From Campylobacter concisus (GTDB lineage Bacteria > Campylobacterota > Campylobacteria > Campylobacterales > Campylobacteraceae), in the NCBI RefSeq assembly GCF_001298465.1, contig NZ_CP012541.1, positions 1,550,001 through 1,614,000 on the forward strand: a DNA stretch of 64,000 nt, written 5' to 3'. A program made the translations under genes and the position numbers. The notes beneath the pieces were generated by a model that searched no databases, had not been told where the DNA came from, and saw only the letters and a program-made list of their open reading frames with translations. Below are positions 46,012 through 56,044 of this stretch, piece after piece (positions within the stretch are counted from its first letter, which is position 1; every line of letters begins with the position of its first letter).

Positions 46012-47256
46012 TTAGTCCCTTTTTCTTTCAAGTATTGTTATAACTGGCAACGCAATTATAAATAAGAACAAGAATAGCAATGATGAATAAAATCCTATCC
46101 AGTCATTATAACCACCTGTTGGGAGCTTACCATATATAGATAAAACGATAAGATCAACAACTAAGACCCAAAACCATATAAAAAATAGTGGTCTTTTGTG
46201 AGCTGGAGCTACAAGGTCGCTTCTATCAAGAAGAGGTATAAGCATAAATGCAACACCTGCAAACGCAAACGCGATAAGACCGATGTTGTAAGCTGAAATT
46301 CCAGCGATATCAAAGAAGAAGCCACGTAAAATTTCATATTGCCACAAGAAATACCACTCTGGATAGATATGTGGTGGGGTTTTTAGTGGATTTGCTGGCT
46401 CAAAGTTGATAGGGTCCATTGCAAAGTTGAAGTGATAGCAAACAAGATAGATGACAAATATCATAAAGAATGATACATACATAAAGTCTTTTGCCAAAAA
46501 TCCTGGCCAAAATGGTATAACTTTAGATTTCGCTCTATCGCCGTGTAGATACTCTTGTGCCTCTACTTCAAAGTCTATATCTTCGCTTGTTAGGTTATTA
46601 ACGTGTGGAACTCTTAAAGAGTAGAAGTGAATAACCAAAACAGCTATCGTTACAAGTGGCAATAAACAAACATGAAGCATAAAAAATCTAGTAAGTGTTG
46701 AGTCGCCAACTGCGTAATCACCTCTAATCCACTCAACTAAAGCATCGCCGATAACTGGTACACCGCCAAAAAGCTGAGTGATAACAGTTGCCGCCCAGTA
46801 GCTCATCTGTCCCCATGGAAGCATATAACCACTAAATGCCTCTGCTGAAAAACAGATAAATAGCACCATACCACTTATCCAAATGACCTCTCTGCCTCTT
46901 TTGTATGAACCATAGTAAAGTCCAGTAAGCAAGTGAATATACATAATAAGAAATATCGTAGAAGCTGAAACTGCGTGAATGTGACGCCAAAGCCAGCCAT
47001 ACTCGACCTCTTGCATGATAGTATAATTTACACTATCAAATGCCAAATTTACATCTGGTTTGTAATACATTAAAAGTAAAAAACCAGTAACAATTAAGAG
47101 CATAAAAAGCGTTGTTAAAATAACGCCCATTGCCCAAAGGAAATTTATATTTTTTGGAATCCAGTATTCGCTAACTAGAACCTTCATAAGTTTTGTAAAA
47201 GCTAGGCGTTGATCAAGCCAGTCAATAACGCCAGTTGATTTATGAGCTAAAGACAT
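46012..47256 (-). CDS. petB: Cytochrome bc1 complex, cytochrome b
   Basis: 414-residue membrane protein binding two b hemes and the quinol sites. WRHIHAVSASTIFLIMYIH (about 90-110) and FFMLHVCLLPLVTIAVLVIH (about 192-210) supply the paired heme His, and IYPEWYFLW (near 290) is the PEWY Qo-site motif. It starts 10 bases after petA ends and is followed by petC after two bases. Confidence 0.95.
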   Translation of the reverse strand: MSLAHKSTGVIDWLDQRLAFTKLMKVLVSEYWIPKNINFLWAMGVILTTLFMLLIVTGFLLLMYYKPDVNLAFDSVNYTIMQEVEYGWLWRHIHAVSASTIFLIMYIHLLTGLYYGSYKRGREVIWISGMVLFICFSAEAFSGYMLPWGQMSYWAATVITQLFGGVPVIGDALVEWIRGDYAVGDSTLTRFFMLHVCLLPLVTIAVLVIHFYSLRVPHVNNLTSEDIDFEVEAQEYLHGDRAKSKVIPFWPGFLAKDFMYVSFFMIFVIYLVCYHFNFAMDPINFEPANPLKTPPHIYPEWYFLWQYEILRGFFFDIAGISAYNIGLIAFAFAGVAFMLIPLLDRSDLVAPAHKRPLFFIWFWVLVVDLIVLSIYGKLPTGGYNDWIGFYSSLLFLFLFIIALPVITILERKRD

Positions 47257-47266
47257 TGCTATCCTC

Positions 47267-47770
47267 CTAAGCTTTTGCTACTAATTTTTCGTATTCTGGG
47301 CTTGTTTCGCCTAGAACTAGCTTGGTTCCATCGATCTTAAATGGTGGTATATCAAGTGGTCTTGGAGGAGGTCCATATGTTTGCATTCCGTCGGCATTAA
47401 ATTCGCCGCCATGACAGGCACATACAAACATTTGCTTGCTTGCTTTATACTCAGGTATACAGCCAAGATGCGTGCAAAGTCCGATAAGAACTACATATCT
47501 AGCATCCCCTACAACAACATCTCTTTTGTCATTTTTAGCCATATCAGGACTTTTTTTGAGGATGAAAATAGGCTTTTTACGCCACTCAACCTGCCTCATT
47601 TCTCCATCTTTGATCGGACTTAGATCAACTGTTGTGAAACCAGCAGCTTTTACACTTGGAAGTGGATCCCAAGTCTTTTTAACAGCCACTAGTGACATAG
47701 CGCCGCCGACAGCTGCCACAGCACCAAACGCAAGGCCTATAAAGCTACGTCTTTCTTGCTTTACTGACAT
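47267..47770 (-). CDS. petA: Rieske iron-sulfur protein
   Basis: 167-residue 2Fe-2S subunit of the bc1 complex. The N-terminus has a Tat-like RRSFIG motif and a hydrophobic stretch that stays as an anchor. Cluster ligands: CTHLGC (near 113) and CACHGGEF (near 132). AAAGGAA ribosome site. First gene of the operon, with a clear -10 box upstream. Confidence 0.95.
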   Translation of the reverse strand: MSVKQERRSFIGLAFGAVAAVGGAMSLVAVKKTWDPLPSVKAAGFTTVDLSPIKDGEMRQVEWRKKPIFILKKSPDMAKNDKRDVVVGDARYVVLIGLCTHLGCIPEYKASKQMFVCACHGGEFNADGMQTYGPPPRPLDIPPFKIDGTKLVLGETSPEYEKLVAKA

Positions 47771-47801
47771 TAAATTCCTTTCTATAAATAAATTCTTAAC
47801 G

Positions 47802-47807
47802 ATTATA
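47802..47807 (-). promoter_or_regulatory. Predicted -10 box for petABC
   Basis: Minus strand reads GAGTATAATCG, 31 bases before the petA ATG, after a T-rich stretch. Confidence 0.55.
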
Positions 47808-47945
47808 CTCTCAAAAAATTAAAAAAGTATAATTTCTAAATATAATCTGCAAAAATAATGTTAATTTTAACTTAAATGTAAATCTTGATTTTAAGATAAA
47901 AATTTTTAAGCTTTATGGCTTTTTGAACTAAACCAAAAATCAAAA

Positions 47946-49811
47946 TCAGCCAAGCTTTTTCTCATTCATCTTTATATAAATATGTAAGATATCAATCGCA
48001 GCTGGCGTAATACCTGAAATTTCACTTGCAGCAAAAAGTGTCAGCGGTGCAAATTTCTCAAGCTTTTCGACCACTTCATTACTAAGACCACTCACACCTC
48101 TAAAGTCAAAATTTTCAGGAATTTTCACATCCATCATATCTTTCATTTTTTCTATTTGATTTTTTTGCTCATTTATGTAGTGCTGATACTTGCACTCGGT
48201 TAAAATTTGATCCACACTCGCATCATCTAAATTTGTAAATTTCTGATCAAGCTTTCTTAGTTTCTCAGCCGTAAAGCTCTTGCGTGCAACAATCTTTTGA
48301 AGGCTCACATTTTGGCTTATTGGCTCTTCATCAAGGCTAGCTAAAAGCTCTAAATTTTGCTTGCTCGGCGTAATTTGAGTATTGTTAAGGTAAGCAAGCC
48401 CCTCTTTTAAATTTCTTCTTATAGTCTCGATCTCTTCAAAAGTCTCATCATCAAGCAGCCCAAGCTCATGGCCATATCCACCAAGCCTTAAAATGGCATT
48501 TTCCTCACGCAAAAGTAAGCGGTACTCCGCTCTACTCGTAAACATCCTATATGGCTCTTTTGTCCCTTTTGTGACAAGATCATCGATCAAAACACCGATA
48601 TACGCCTCATCGCGGCGCAAGACAAGCGGCTCTTTATTATCAAGCGAGAGCGCTGCATTTATGCCAGCCATTAGCCCCTGAGCGCCGGCTTCCTCGTATC
48701 CAGTCGTGCCGTTTATCTGTCCAGCTAAATATAACCCTTTTACTTTTTTTGTCTCTAGGCTATGTTTTAGTTGTGTTGGCTCGAAATAATCATACTCTAT
48801 GGCGTATCCATGCCTTACGATTTTTGCATTTTCAAAACCCTTTACAGAGCGGAGCATCTGCACTTGCACCTCATAAGGTAGGCTCGTTGAAAAGCCATTT
48901 ATGTAATATTCTGTCGCTTCAAGGGTCTGAGGCTCGACAAAAAGGTGGTGTCTGTCTCGGTCACCAAAGCGGTTTATCTTATCCTCGATACTTGGGCAAT
49001 ACCTTGGTCCGATGCCCTCGATCTGTCCTGTAAAAAGTGGCGCTTTGTCGAAATTTGAGCGGATTATCTCATGCGTGGTTTCGTTTGTATAGGCGATATA
49101 GCATGGTAGCTGCGTTGGGGAGAAATTTTTAGTTCTAAAGCTAAAAGACGTTGGACTTTCATCACCATCTTGCTTCTCTAAAATTTCAAAATTTATCGTT
49201 TTTGCATCGATCCTTGGGCATGTTCCAGTCTTTAATCTGCCTAAATTTAGCCCAAGCTCCCTTAGACTACCGCTTAGATCCTTGGCACTTAGTTCGCCAA
49301 CACGTCCGGCTTCTAGTTTATTAAATCCAACGTGGATAAGTCCGTTTAAAAAGGTGCCAGTGGTGATTATCACTTTTTTTGCGTTATATGTGTTATTTAG
49401 GTGGGTTTTAACGCCGGTTACTTCGCCATTTTCACTTAAAATTTCAGTGGCGATCTCTTGAGAAATTTCTAAATTTGGCGTATTTAAAAGTAAATTTCTC
49501 ATATAAACGCGGTATCTATCCATATCTATCTGAGCGCGGCTACCACGCACTGCTGGACCTTTACTCTCATTTAGCACGCGAAACTGGATACCGACAGCGT
49601 CTGTTGTAAGCCCCATTTGACCACCAAGTGCGTCGATCTCTTTTACGAGATGCCCCTTTGCAAGGCCACCGATAGCTGGATTACAGCTTGCGGCGCCTAT
49701 TTGCTCGGCTAAGATCGTGATAAGTAAAGTTCTTTTGCCCATTCTAGCAGCTGCAAGACTTGCCTCAATACCTGCATGTCCGCCACCAACGACGATTATT
49801 TCATAATTCAT
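47946..49811 (-). CDS. mnmG: tRNA U34 carboxymethylaminomethyl synthase subunit
   Basis: 621-residue FAD protein that with MnmE modifies wobble uridine of several tRNAs. FAD loop [12 protein letters not shown] at residues 7-18; conserved [22 protein letters not shown] near 43-64; C-terminal GVSGLSNEV region for MnmE contact. Normal length. It is upstream of petABC on the same strand, as in C. jejuni, but separated by 175 bases with petA's own promoter. Confidence 0.96.
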   Translation of the reverse strand: MNYEIIVVGGGHAGIEASLAAARMGKRTLLITILAEQIGAASCNPAIGGLAKGHLVKEIDALGGQMGLTTDAVGIQFRVLNESKGPAVRGSRAQIDMDRYRVYMRNLLLNTPNLEISQEIATEILSENGEVTGVKTHLNNTYNAKKVIITTGTFLNGLIHVGFNKLEAGRVGELSAKDLSGSLRELGLNLGRLKTGTCPRIDAKTINFEILEKQDGDESPTSFSFRTKNFSPTQLPCYIAYTNETTHEIIRSNFDKAPLFTGQIEGIGPRYCPSIEDKINRFGDRDRHHLFVEPQTLEATEYYINGFSTSLPYEVQVQMLRSVKGFENAKIVRHGYAIEYDYFEPTQLKHSLETKKVKGLYLAGQINGTTGYEEAGAQGLMAGINAALSLDNKEPLVLRRDEAYIGVLIDDLVTKGTKEPYRMFTSRAEYRLLLREENAILRLGGYGHELGLLDDETFEEIETIRRNLKEGLAYLNNTQITPSKQNLELLASLDEEPISQNVSLQKIVARKSFTAEKLRKLDQKFTNLDDASVDQILTECKYQHYINEQKNQIEKMKDMMDVKIPENFDFRGVSGLSNEVVEKLEKFAPLTLFAASEISGITPAAIDILHIYIKMNEKKLG

Positions 49812-49979
49812 GATAAATTTTTCCTATTTTTTGATTGCGTGATTTTATCCAAAAGCATATAAAATTTAAATTTTTTAAAAATTTTTATTACCAAATTTAA
49901 TGTAGAGTTTTTTATTAATAATATTTTAAATATTTTGCTGTTAGATTTACAAAATTTTTAAAATCACAAAGGTATTTCT

Positions 49980-52900
49980 ATGATGAGTTTATTAAAAGTT
50001 GCTGGCTTTTTGCCCTACCTTGCGATCGCATTTTTAAATGCAAGCGTCGATCTAGCACACAAAATAACCATACAAAATGTTCTTTTAAAAACATACGATG
50101 GTGACATACTTTTTATATTAACAGCAGTTATAAATGCAATGATTTTGCTTCCTTTTATATTTTTATTCTCACCGTCAAGCTTTATAAATGATAAATTCTC
50201 AAAGACAAAAGTCATAAGAATTTGTGCTATTTTTGGCCTTATCATTAGTGTCGCGGTGCTTTTTAGCTATCTTGCAGGTGCTTTTGGTGTAGCTTTTGCT
50301 TTAACGCTCATACTAGCTGCTCAAAGTGCTATCTACTCGCCAGCAAAATACGGCATCATCAAAGCCCTGGTCGGTCCTGAGCGCCTTGGCACAGCAAATG
50401 GCATCATTCAAGCGCTCACCATCGTTGCGATACTTTTTAGCTCATTTTTGTTTTCATTTATATTTGAAAATTTATACATCCAAGGCGAAAACTCAGAAGA
50501 AATTTTAAAAAGTGTCTATCCTATCGGTATCTTTTTAGTGATCTTTAGCGCGCTTGAAGCGTATTTCGCCTACAAGTTGCCATACATCAGCGAAATAAAC
50601 GAAGACAACGAAAAATTTGATCTGAAAAAATACATCAGCCTTAGCTATTTAAGAGAGAATTTAAAAGAAGTAAGGTCAGATAAAAATATCTGGTTAAGCA
50701 TTGCTGGTCTTAGCATATTTTGGGGAATTTCTCAGATCATCATCGCAGCTTTTCCAGCTCACTACAAGGCTGTTTTTAATGACGATAGCTCACTAGCCGT
50801 GCAAGCGATACTTGCAGCAAGCGCAATAGGCATCGCATTTGGCTCATACGTGGCCGGCTCTATGTCAAAGCTACACATAGAGCTTGGTATCGTGCCGATG
50901 GGTGCTGTGGGTATATTTTTTTCGCTTTTATTTTTCGCTTTTGGCTCAAATATCGGCGTAGTGAGCCTTAGCTCATTTGCATTTGGCTTTTTTGGAGGCA
51001 TATTTATAGTGCCGCTAAATGCGATGATCCAGTACTTTGCCCCGCAAAAAACGACCGGCAAAATAATGGCAGCAAACAACTTCTTGCAAAACGTCTCAAT
51101 GCTGCTATTTTTAGCCATTGGCATAGGACTAGTTTATTTTGAAATTTCAACCACTGAGCTTTTTATATTTACAGCGCTTGTCTGCCTAATCGGCAGTTTC
51201 TATGCCATTTTACAGCTTCCACATCTTTTTACAAGGCTACTTTTACTGCCATTTTTAAAGACAAAATACCGCTTTTTTGTAGAGGGCCTGCAAAATTTAC
51301 CACAAAGTGGCGGTGCGCTACTTCTTGGCAATCACATCAGCTGGATTGATTGGCTCGTGCTTCAAGCAGCAAGCCCAAGGGGCATAAGATTTGTCATGTA
51401 TAGAACGATCTATAACAAATGGTATCTAAAGCAAATTTTTAAATTTTTCAAAGTGATCCCAATAGGCGCAGGAGCTAGCAAAGAGTCGATCGAGCTTGTG
51501 CGTGAGTGCCTCAAAAACGGCGAAGTGGTTGCACTTTTCCCAGAGGGTCACATCAGCTACAACGGCCAGATAAATGAGTTTCAAAAGGGCTTTGAGCTTA
51601 TCATCAGAGATCTAGAAGAAATTTGCATCGTGCCATTTTACCTTCGTGGCCTTTGGGGCTCGAGCTTTTCAAGAGCTAGTAAATTTTACAAAGACCTCAC
51701 TTCTAAAAATGGCAGACGCGACATCATCGTCGCCTTTGGTAAACCAATAACCACATTTATAAACGCTGCAAAGATGAAGCAAAAGGTGCTTGAGCTTAGC
51801 TTTTCATCGTGGGAGAGCTTTATCTCAAGGCAAAAACCACTAACCGAGGAGTGGCTAAGCAACGCAAAAGAGGATAAATTTAAAGAGTGTGTGAGCGATA
51901 GCACAGGGCTAAATTTAAGCAACTTGAAATTTATAACAGCCGTTTTAGTCTTTATCAAAATTTTTAAACGTGAACTAAAAGATGAGAAAAATATAGGCAT
52001 CTTGCTGCCTAGCTCAAGCATCGCGGCGATAGTAAATATGGCGCTTCTTGCCATGGGCAAAGTGAGCGTAAATTTAAACTATACGCTTAATGTTACCTCT
52101 CTAAATCACGCCCTAAGAAAGGCAGATATAAATACAGTCATCACCTCTAGCAAATTTCTTGAGAAGCTAGCACTTAAGGGCTTTGATCTAAAAGATGCGA
52201 TGAGTGGCAAGGCTAAATTTGCAGAAGATCTCTCAGCCAGCGTCTCAAAAAGAGAGAAATTTTTAGCGCTTTTAACTGCATTTTTTGCCCCAGTTTGGCT
52301 TATTAAGCTTTGCTATTTTAAGCGTGTAAGTTTAGAAGATACGGCTACTATTTTATTTAGTAGCGGTAGCGAGGGCGAGCCAAAAGGCATCGAGCTAAGC
52401 CATAAAAATTTACTTGCAAACATTAAGCAAATAAGCGAACTTCTAAATTTCAAAAAAGATGACGTGATCTTAAACTCACTCCCAGTATTTCACTCATTTG
52501 GGCTAACAGTCACCACACTCATGCCACTTTGTGAGGGCATAAAAATGGTAAGCGTGCCTGACCCAACAGATGGAGCGACTATCGGCAAAATGGCTGCAAG
52601 ACACAGCGCTAGTATCATCTTTGGTACCTCGACCTTCTTTAGGCTCTACACCAGAAACAAAAAGCTTCATCCGCTGATGTTTCAAAGTGCCAGAATGGTC
52701 GTAGCTGGGGCTGAGAAGCTAAAACCTGAGATAAAAGATGAGTTTAGGCTCAAATTTGGCATAGAAATTTATGAAGGTTATGGCGCGACAGAAACGGCGC
52801 CGGTAGCTGCTGTAAATATGCCAAATATCCTAGAAAAAGAGAGCCTAAAAGAACTTACATTTAATAGACCTGGCAGCGTTGGCATGCCTCTGCCTGGCAC

Positions 52901-53432
52901 CATCATCAAGATAATCGACCCAGAAACACTTGAAGAGCTAAAAACTGGCGAGGACGGTCTCATCGTGATTGGCGGCTCGCAAGTTATGAAGGGCTATCTA
53001 AATGACGAAGCTAAAACAAGTGACGTCATAACGCACATTGACGACGTAAGATACTACAAAACTGGCGATAAAGGCCACATAGACGAAAGCGGCTTTGTAT
53101 TTATCGTCGATAGATACTCAAGATTTGCCAAGATAGGCGGCGAGATGATAAGCCTTGGAAGCGTTGAAGAAGAGCTTACAAAGGTACTTGGAAATGACGT
53201 TGTCTTTAGTAGTGCAAATGTGCCAGATAGCAAAAAGGGCGAAGCGATCGCACTTTTAGTAAAAAGTGGCACAGAGCCTGAAAATATCGAGCAAATTTTA
53301 AAAGAGAGTAGCCTTGCTCCTATAATGATGCCAAGCTATATCTTCATCGTTGATGATATACCAACGCTTGCAAGCGGCAAGGTTGATTTTAAGGGCGTAA
53401 AAGCTCTAGCAGTCTCACTTCTAGCGGAGTGA
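49980..53432 (+). CDS. aas: Fused lysophospholipid transporter / acyltransferase / acyl-ACP ligase
   Basis: 1150-residue protein with three parts. Residues 1-415 are an MFS transporter of the LplT type (12 helices). Residues 425-620 are a PlsC acyltransferase with NHISWID (H-x4-D, near 450) and FPEGHIS (near 520). Residues 640-1150 are an AMP-forming ligase with ILFSSGSEGEPKGIELSH (near 790) and GYGATETAPVA. Together it would import lysophospholipid, activate a fatty acid and re-acylate. E. coli uses two proteins, LplT and Aas. Start ATGATG with AAAGG upstream. Confidence 0.88.
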   Translation: MMSLLKVAGFLPYLAIAFLNASVDLAHKITIQNVLLKTYDGDILFILTAVINAMILLPFIFLFSPSSFINDKFSKTKVIRICAIFGLIISVAVLFSYLAGAFGVAFALTLILAAQSAIYSPAKYGIIKALVGPERLGTANGIIQALTIVAILFSSFLFSFIFENLYIQGENSEEILKSVYPIGIFLVIFSALEAYFAYKLPYISEINEDNEKFDLKKYISLSYLRENLKEVRSDKNIWLSIAGLSIFWGISQIIIAAFPAHYKAVFNDDSSLAVQAILAASAIGIAFGSYVAGSMSKLHIELGIVPMGAVGIFFSLLFFAFGSNIGVVSLSSFAFGFFGGIFIVPLNAMIQYFAPQKTTGKIMAANNFLQNVSMLLFLAIGIGLVYFEISTTELFIFTALVCLIGSFYAILQLPHLFTRLLLLPFLKTKYRFFVEGLQNLPQSGGALLLGNHISWIDWLVLQAASPRGIRFVMYRTIYNKWYLKQIFKFFKVIPIGAGASKESIELVRECLKNGEVVALFPEGHISYNGQINEFQKGFELIIRDLEEICIVPFYLRGLWGSSFSRASKFYKDLTSKNGRRDIIVAFGKPITTFINAAKMKQKVLELSFSSWESFISRQKPLTEEWLSNAKEDKFKECVSDSTGLNLSNLKFITAVLVFIKIFKRELKDEKNIGILLPSSSIAAIVNMALLAMGKVSVNLNYTLNVTSLNHALRKADINTVITSSKFLEKLALKGFDLKDAMSGKAKFAEDLSASVSKREKFLALLTAFFAPVWLIKLCYFKRVSLEDTATILFSSGSEGEPKGIELSHKNLLANIKQISELLNFKKDDVILNSLPVFHSFGLTVTTLMPLCEGIKMVSVPDPTDGATIGKMAARHSASIIFGTSTFFRLYTRNKKLHPLMFQSARMVVAGAEKLKPEIKDEFRLKFGIEIYEGYGATETAPVAAVNMPNILEKESLKELTFNRPGSVGMPLPGTIIKIIDPETLEELKTGEDGLIVIGGSQVMKGYLNDEAKTSDVITHIDDVRYYKTGDKGHIDESGFVFIVDRYSRFAKIGGEMISLGSVEEELTKVLGNDVVFSSANVPDSKKGEAIALLVKSGTEPENIEQILKESSLAPIMMPSYIFIVDDIPTLASGKVDFKGVKALAVSLLAE

Positions 53433-53577
53433 GGCACCGCCCTTTTATTTTTGTGATAAAATAGCGCCAAAATATCACATAGGTCGTAGTTGCGACTGAC
53501 ATTTGCATAAATCTTAAAAATTTTTCTTTTTTTGCAAATTCCATTATTGATTTTATTTTTTCTACAAGGAGTTTTGT
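53433..53577 (+). other. Control region before the amino-acid transporter genes
   Basis: 145 bases with an inverted repeat GTGATA-N14-TATCAC (53453-53478) that could be an operator, TGTGATAAAAT that could contain a -10, a small GTCG/CGAC hairpin and an ATTTGCA / TGCAAAT pair. AAGGAG precedes the truncated first binding-protein gene at 53578. Regulator unknown. Confidence 0.4.
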
Positions 53578-53828
53578 ATGAAATTTTCTAGCGCTTTTTA
53601 AATTTGGTGCAATTCGTGCGATTGTTTGCTAAATTCTGCCTTTACAAAATTTTACTAGCAAGCATAAAAGATAACGCCATACAAATAGTGAACAAAATGG
53701 GCTATAACGTAGAAAAAGGTAACAAAGAGCTACTAATTAAGATAAATTTTGCCCTAAATGAGCTTAGCAAAGAAGGAGCTTTAAGCGAAATTTCGCTTAA
53801 ATACTTCGGCAAAGATATTTCTAAATAA
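53578..53828 (+). pseudogene. Deleted copy of the amino-acid binding protein gene
   Basis: Starts with AAGGAG and ATG 53578, codes MKFSSAF and stops at 53599. The following bases to 53828 read, in frame, the C-terminus of a binding protein: NKELLIKINFALNELSKEGALSEISLKYFGKDISK, close to the ends of the two intact copies (KYFGKDISK). The middle of about 170 codons is missing. Best read as a third tandem paralogue lost by internal deletion. Confidence 0.8.
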
Positions 53829-53837
53829 GGAGAATTA

Positions 53838-54590
53838 ATGAATTTTAAGCCCATTTTTGGCTTGATCGCAGGTGCTTTTTTAGCTTTAAATTTAAATGCT
53901 TCAACTATCAAAAAAGGCGAACTTATCGTCGCAACTGAAGGTACTTACTCACCTTACTCATTTTACGATGAAAAGGGCGAGCTAGTAGGATATGACGTAG
54001 ATATTGCAAGAGCAGTAGCGCAAAAGCTAAATTTAAAAGTCGAGTTTCTAACAGCTCCTTGGGATGCGATGCTTGCGGCTTTTGATTCTGGTAAGGCCGA
54101 TGTTGTATTTAATCAAGTAAGTATAAACGAAGATAGAAAGAAAAAGTATAGTATGAGCGTGCCTTACACTATGCCATATCCGGTAATTGTCGTGCATAAA
54201 GACAATAACGACATAAAAAGCTTTGCTGATCTAAAAGGCAAAAAGAGTGTGCACTCTGCGACTAGCAACTGGGCAGCGATAGCCGAGAAAAACGGTGCAA
54301 CAGTGGTTGTGGCTGATGGCTTTAGCAAAGGCGTGGAGCTTATCATCTCAAAAAGAGCTGATGATACGATAAACGATAACGTCACTTTTTATGACTATAT
54401 CAAACAACGCCCAAATGCGCCACTAAAAATCGCATACACAAGCAACGAGCCGATGCCAACAGCTGCAATTGTTAAAAAAGGCAACACTGAGCTACTAGAA
54501 GCGATAAACAAAGCACTTGATGAGCTAAAAGCCGAGGGCAAGATAAGTGAAATTTCGATGAAATATTTTGGAAAAGATATTTCAAAATAA
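53838..54590 (+). CDS. Amino-acid ABC transporter binding protein, copy 1
   Basis: 250 residues with a signal peptide (about 1-22) and the SBP family 3 fold: TEGTYSPYSFYDEKGELVGYDVDIA at the N-terminus, FNQVSINEDRKKKYSMSVPY (Arg for the amino-acid carboxylate) in the first lobe. The usual D-A-V segment reads RADDTINDN. It ends in KYFGKDISK. Periplasmic; substrate probably a polar amino acid, not determinable here. It differs from copy 2 mainly in residues 100-170 around the ligand pocket. Confidence 0.88.
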   Translation: MNFKPIFGLIAGAFLALNLNASTIKKGELIVATEGTYSPYSFYDEKGELVGYDVDIARAVAQKLNLKVEFLTAPWDAMLAAFDSGKADVVFNQVSINEDRKKKYSMSVPYTMPYPVIVVHKDNNDIKSFADLKGKKSVHSATSNWAAIAEKNGATVVVADGFSKGVELIISKRADDTINDNVTFYDYIKQRPNAPLKIAYTSNEPMPTAAIVKKGNTELLEAINKALDELKAEGKISEISMKYFGKDISK

Positions 54591-54599
54591 AGGATCAAA

Positions 54600-55352
54600 A
54601 TGAAATTTACAAATTTATTAAAAGTAGTAGCTGTGCTTGCAATGGCTCTAAATTTGCAAGCAAAAACTATAAAAGATGGCGTGCTAACAGTAGCGACTGA
54701 AGGCACTTACGCGCCTTTTACATTTTATAATGACAAAAATGAGCTAGTGGGATACGACGTAGATATCGCAAGAGCGGTAGCACAAAAGCTAAATTTAAAA
54801 GTTGAGTTTCTAACAGCTCCATGGGACGCGATGCTAGTAGCATTTGACGCTGGCAAAGCAGACGTTGTGTTTAATCAAGTAAGTATAACTGATGAGAGAA
54901 AGAAAAAGTATGCTTTTTCAGTGCCTTATACTGTAACATTTGGCGCTATCATCACTAGAAAAGATAATAACGACATAAAAAGCTTTGCTGATCTAAAAGG
55001 CAAAAAAGATGCCGACTCAGCGACTAGTAACTGGGCGAAAGTAGCTGTAAAATACGGTGCTGAACACGTCGTAACAGATAGTTTTGCTAAAAGCATGGAG
55101 CTTCTTATATCAAGACGTGTAGATGCTGTTGTAAGAGACAACATCGTATTTTACGACTTCATAAAAGAGCGTCCAAACGCACCTGTAAAGATAGCCACCT
55201 CACTTGATGAGAAAGACTACACAGCAGCAGCTGTTAAAAAAGACAATGCCGAACTCGCAGAGCAAATTTCAAATGCTCTAAACGAACTTTCAAAAGAGGG
55301 CAAACTAGAAGCCATCTCAAAAAGCTACTTTGGCAAAGACGTCTCAAAATAA
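54600..55352 (+). CDS. Amino-acid ABC transporter binding protein, copy 2
   Basis: 250 residues, signal peptide about 1-21, tandem paralogue of the 53838 protein with the same length and long identical blocks (GYDVDIARAVAQKLNLKVEF). FNQVSITDERKKKYAFSVPY carries the carboxylate Arg; VDAVVRDN replaces RADDTINDN. Followed after 24 bases by the permease, so this is the copy closest to the transporter core. Confidence 0.9.
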   Translation: MKFTNLLKVVAVLAMALNLQAKTIKDGVLTVATEGTYAPFTFYNDKNELVGYDVDIARAVAQKLNLKVEFLTAPWDAMLVAFDAGKADVVFNQVSITDERKKKYAFSVPYTVTFGAIITRKDNNDIKSFADLKGKKDADSATSNWAKVAVKYGAEHVVTDSFAKSMELLISRRVDAVVRDNIVFYDFIKERPNAPVKIATSLDEKDYTAAAVKKDNAELAEQISNALNELSKEGKLEAISKSYFGKDVSK

Positions 55353-55375
55353 AATTATAAACCAACAAGGCAAAA

Positions 55376-56044
55376 ATGGAAAATTTAGATAGAGTGATCG
55401 AGCTTGTTTCAAGCTCGACGCTACCGATGATTATCGCGCTTTTAAAAGTGACTATCCCTCTTACTTTGCTCTCGTTTTCGCTAGGGCTTGTCATCGCTAT
55501 TATCACAGCAGTAGCAAGGCTTTCAAATATAAAAATTTTAAAATTTATATTTGCCACCTATGTTTGGATATTTCGCGGCACACCGCTTCTTGTGCAGCTT
55601 TTTATCGTATTTTACGGACTTCCTAGCATCGGCGTCACGTTTGATACTTGGAGCGCGGCGACTATTGCATTTAGTCTAAATGTGGGCGCTTATGCCTCTG
55701 AATCCGTAAGGGCTGCCATACTTTCTGTGCCAAAAGGTCAGTGGGAGGCTGCAACATCGCTTGGCATGACGCACTATCAAATTTTAAAGCGTATCATCGC
55801 GCCTCAAGCAGTAAGGATCTCGTTGCCACCGCTTTCTAACACATTTATAGGCCTTGTTAAAGATACTTCACTAGCAGCTTCTATAACGATGGTTGATATG
55901 TTTATGGTCGCTCAAAGGATCGCAGCAAGGACCTTTGAGCCACTCATCCTCTACATCCTAGCAGCACTCATCTATCTAGTGGTTTGCACACTCTTAACCT
56001 ATCTTCAATCAAGGCTTGAAAAAGCTGTCTCAAGGTATGTCTAA
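55376..56044 (+). CDS. Amino-acid ABC transporter permease
   Basis: 222-residue inner-membrane permease of the HisM/GlnP type with five to six helices. The coupling EAA loop is EAATSLGMTHYQILKRIIAP (about 125-145). Only one permease gene is present, so it probably works as a homodimer. Shares its last base with the ATPase start. Confidence 0.93.
   Translation: MENLDRVIELVSSSTLPMIIALLKVTIPLTLLSFSLGLVIAIITAVARLSNIKILKFIFATYVWIFRGTPLLVQLFIVFYGLPSIGVTFDTWSAATIAFSLNVGAYASESVRAAILSVPKGQWEAATSLGMTHYQILKRIIAPQAVRISLPPLSNTFIGLVKDTSLAASITMVDMFMVAQRIAARTFEPLILYILAALIYLVVCTLLTYLQSRLEKAVSRYV

Noticed and set aside
50015..53272. Several minus-strand frames opposite aas (for example 50762-51124, 51686-52060)
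   Set aside because: All lie antisense to a continuous three-domain protein and show no family features.
53838..55352. Tandem similar genes as a mobile element
   Set aside because: No transposase, terminal repeat or target duplication; simple gene duplication explains it.
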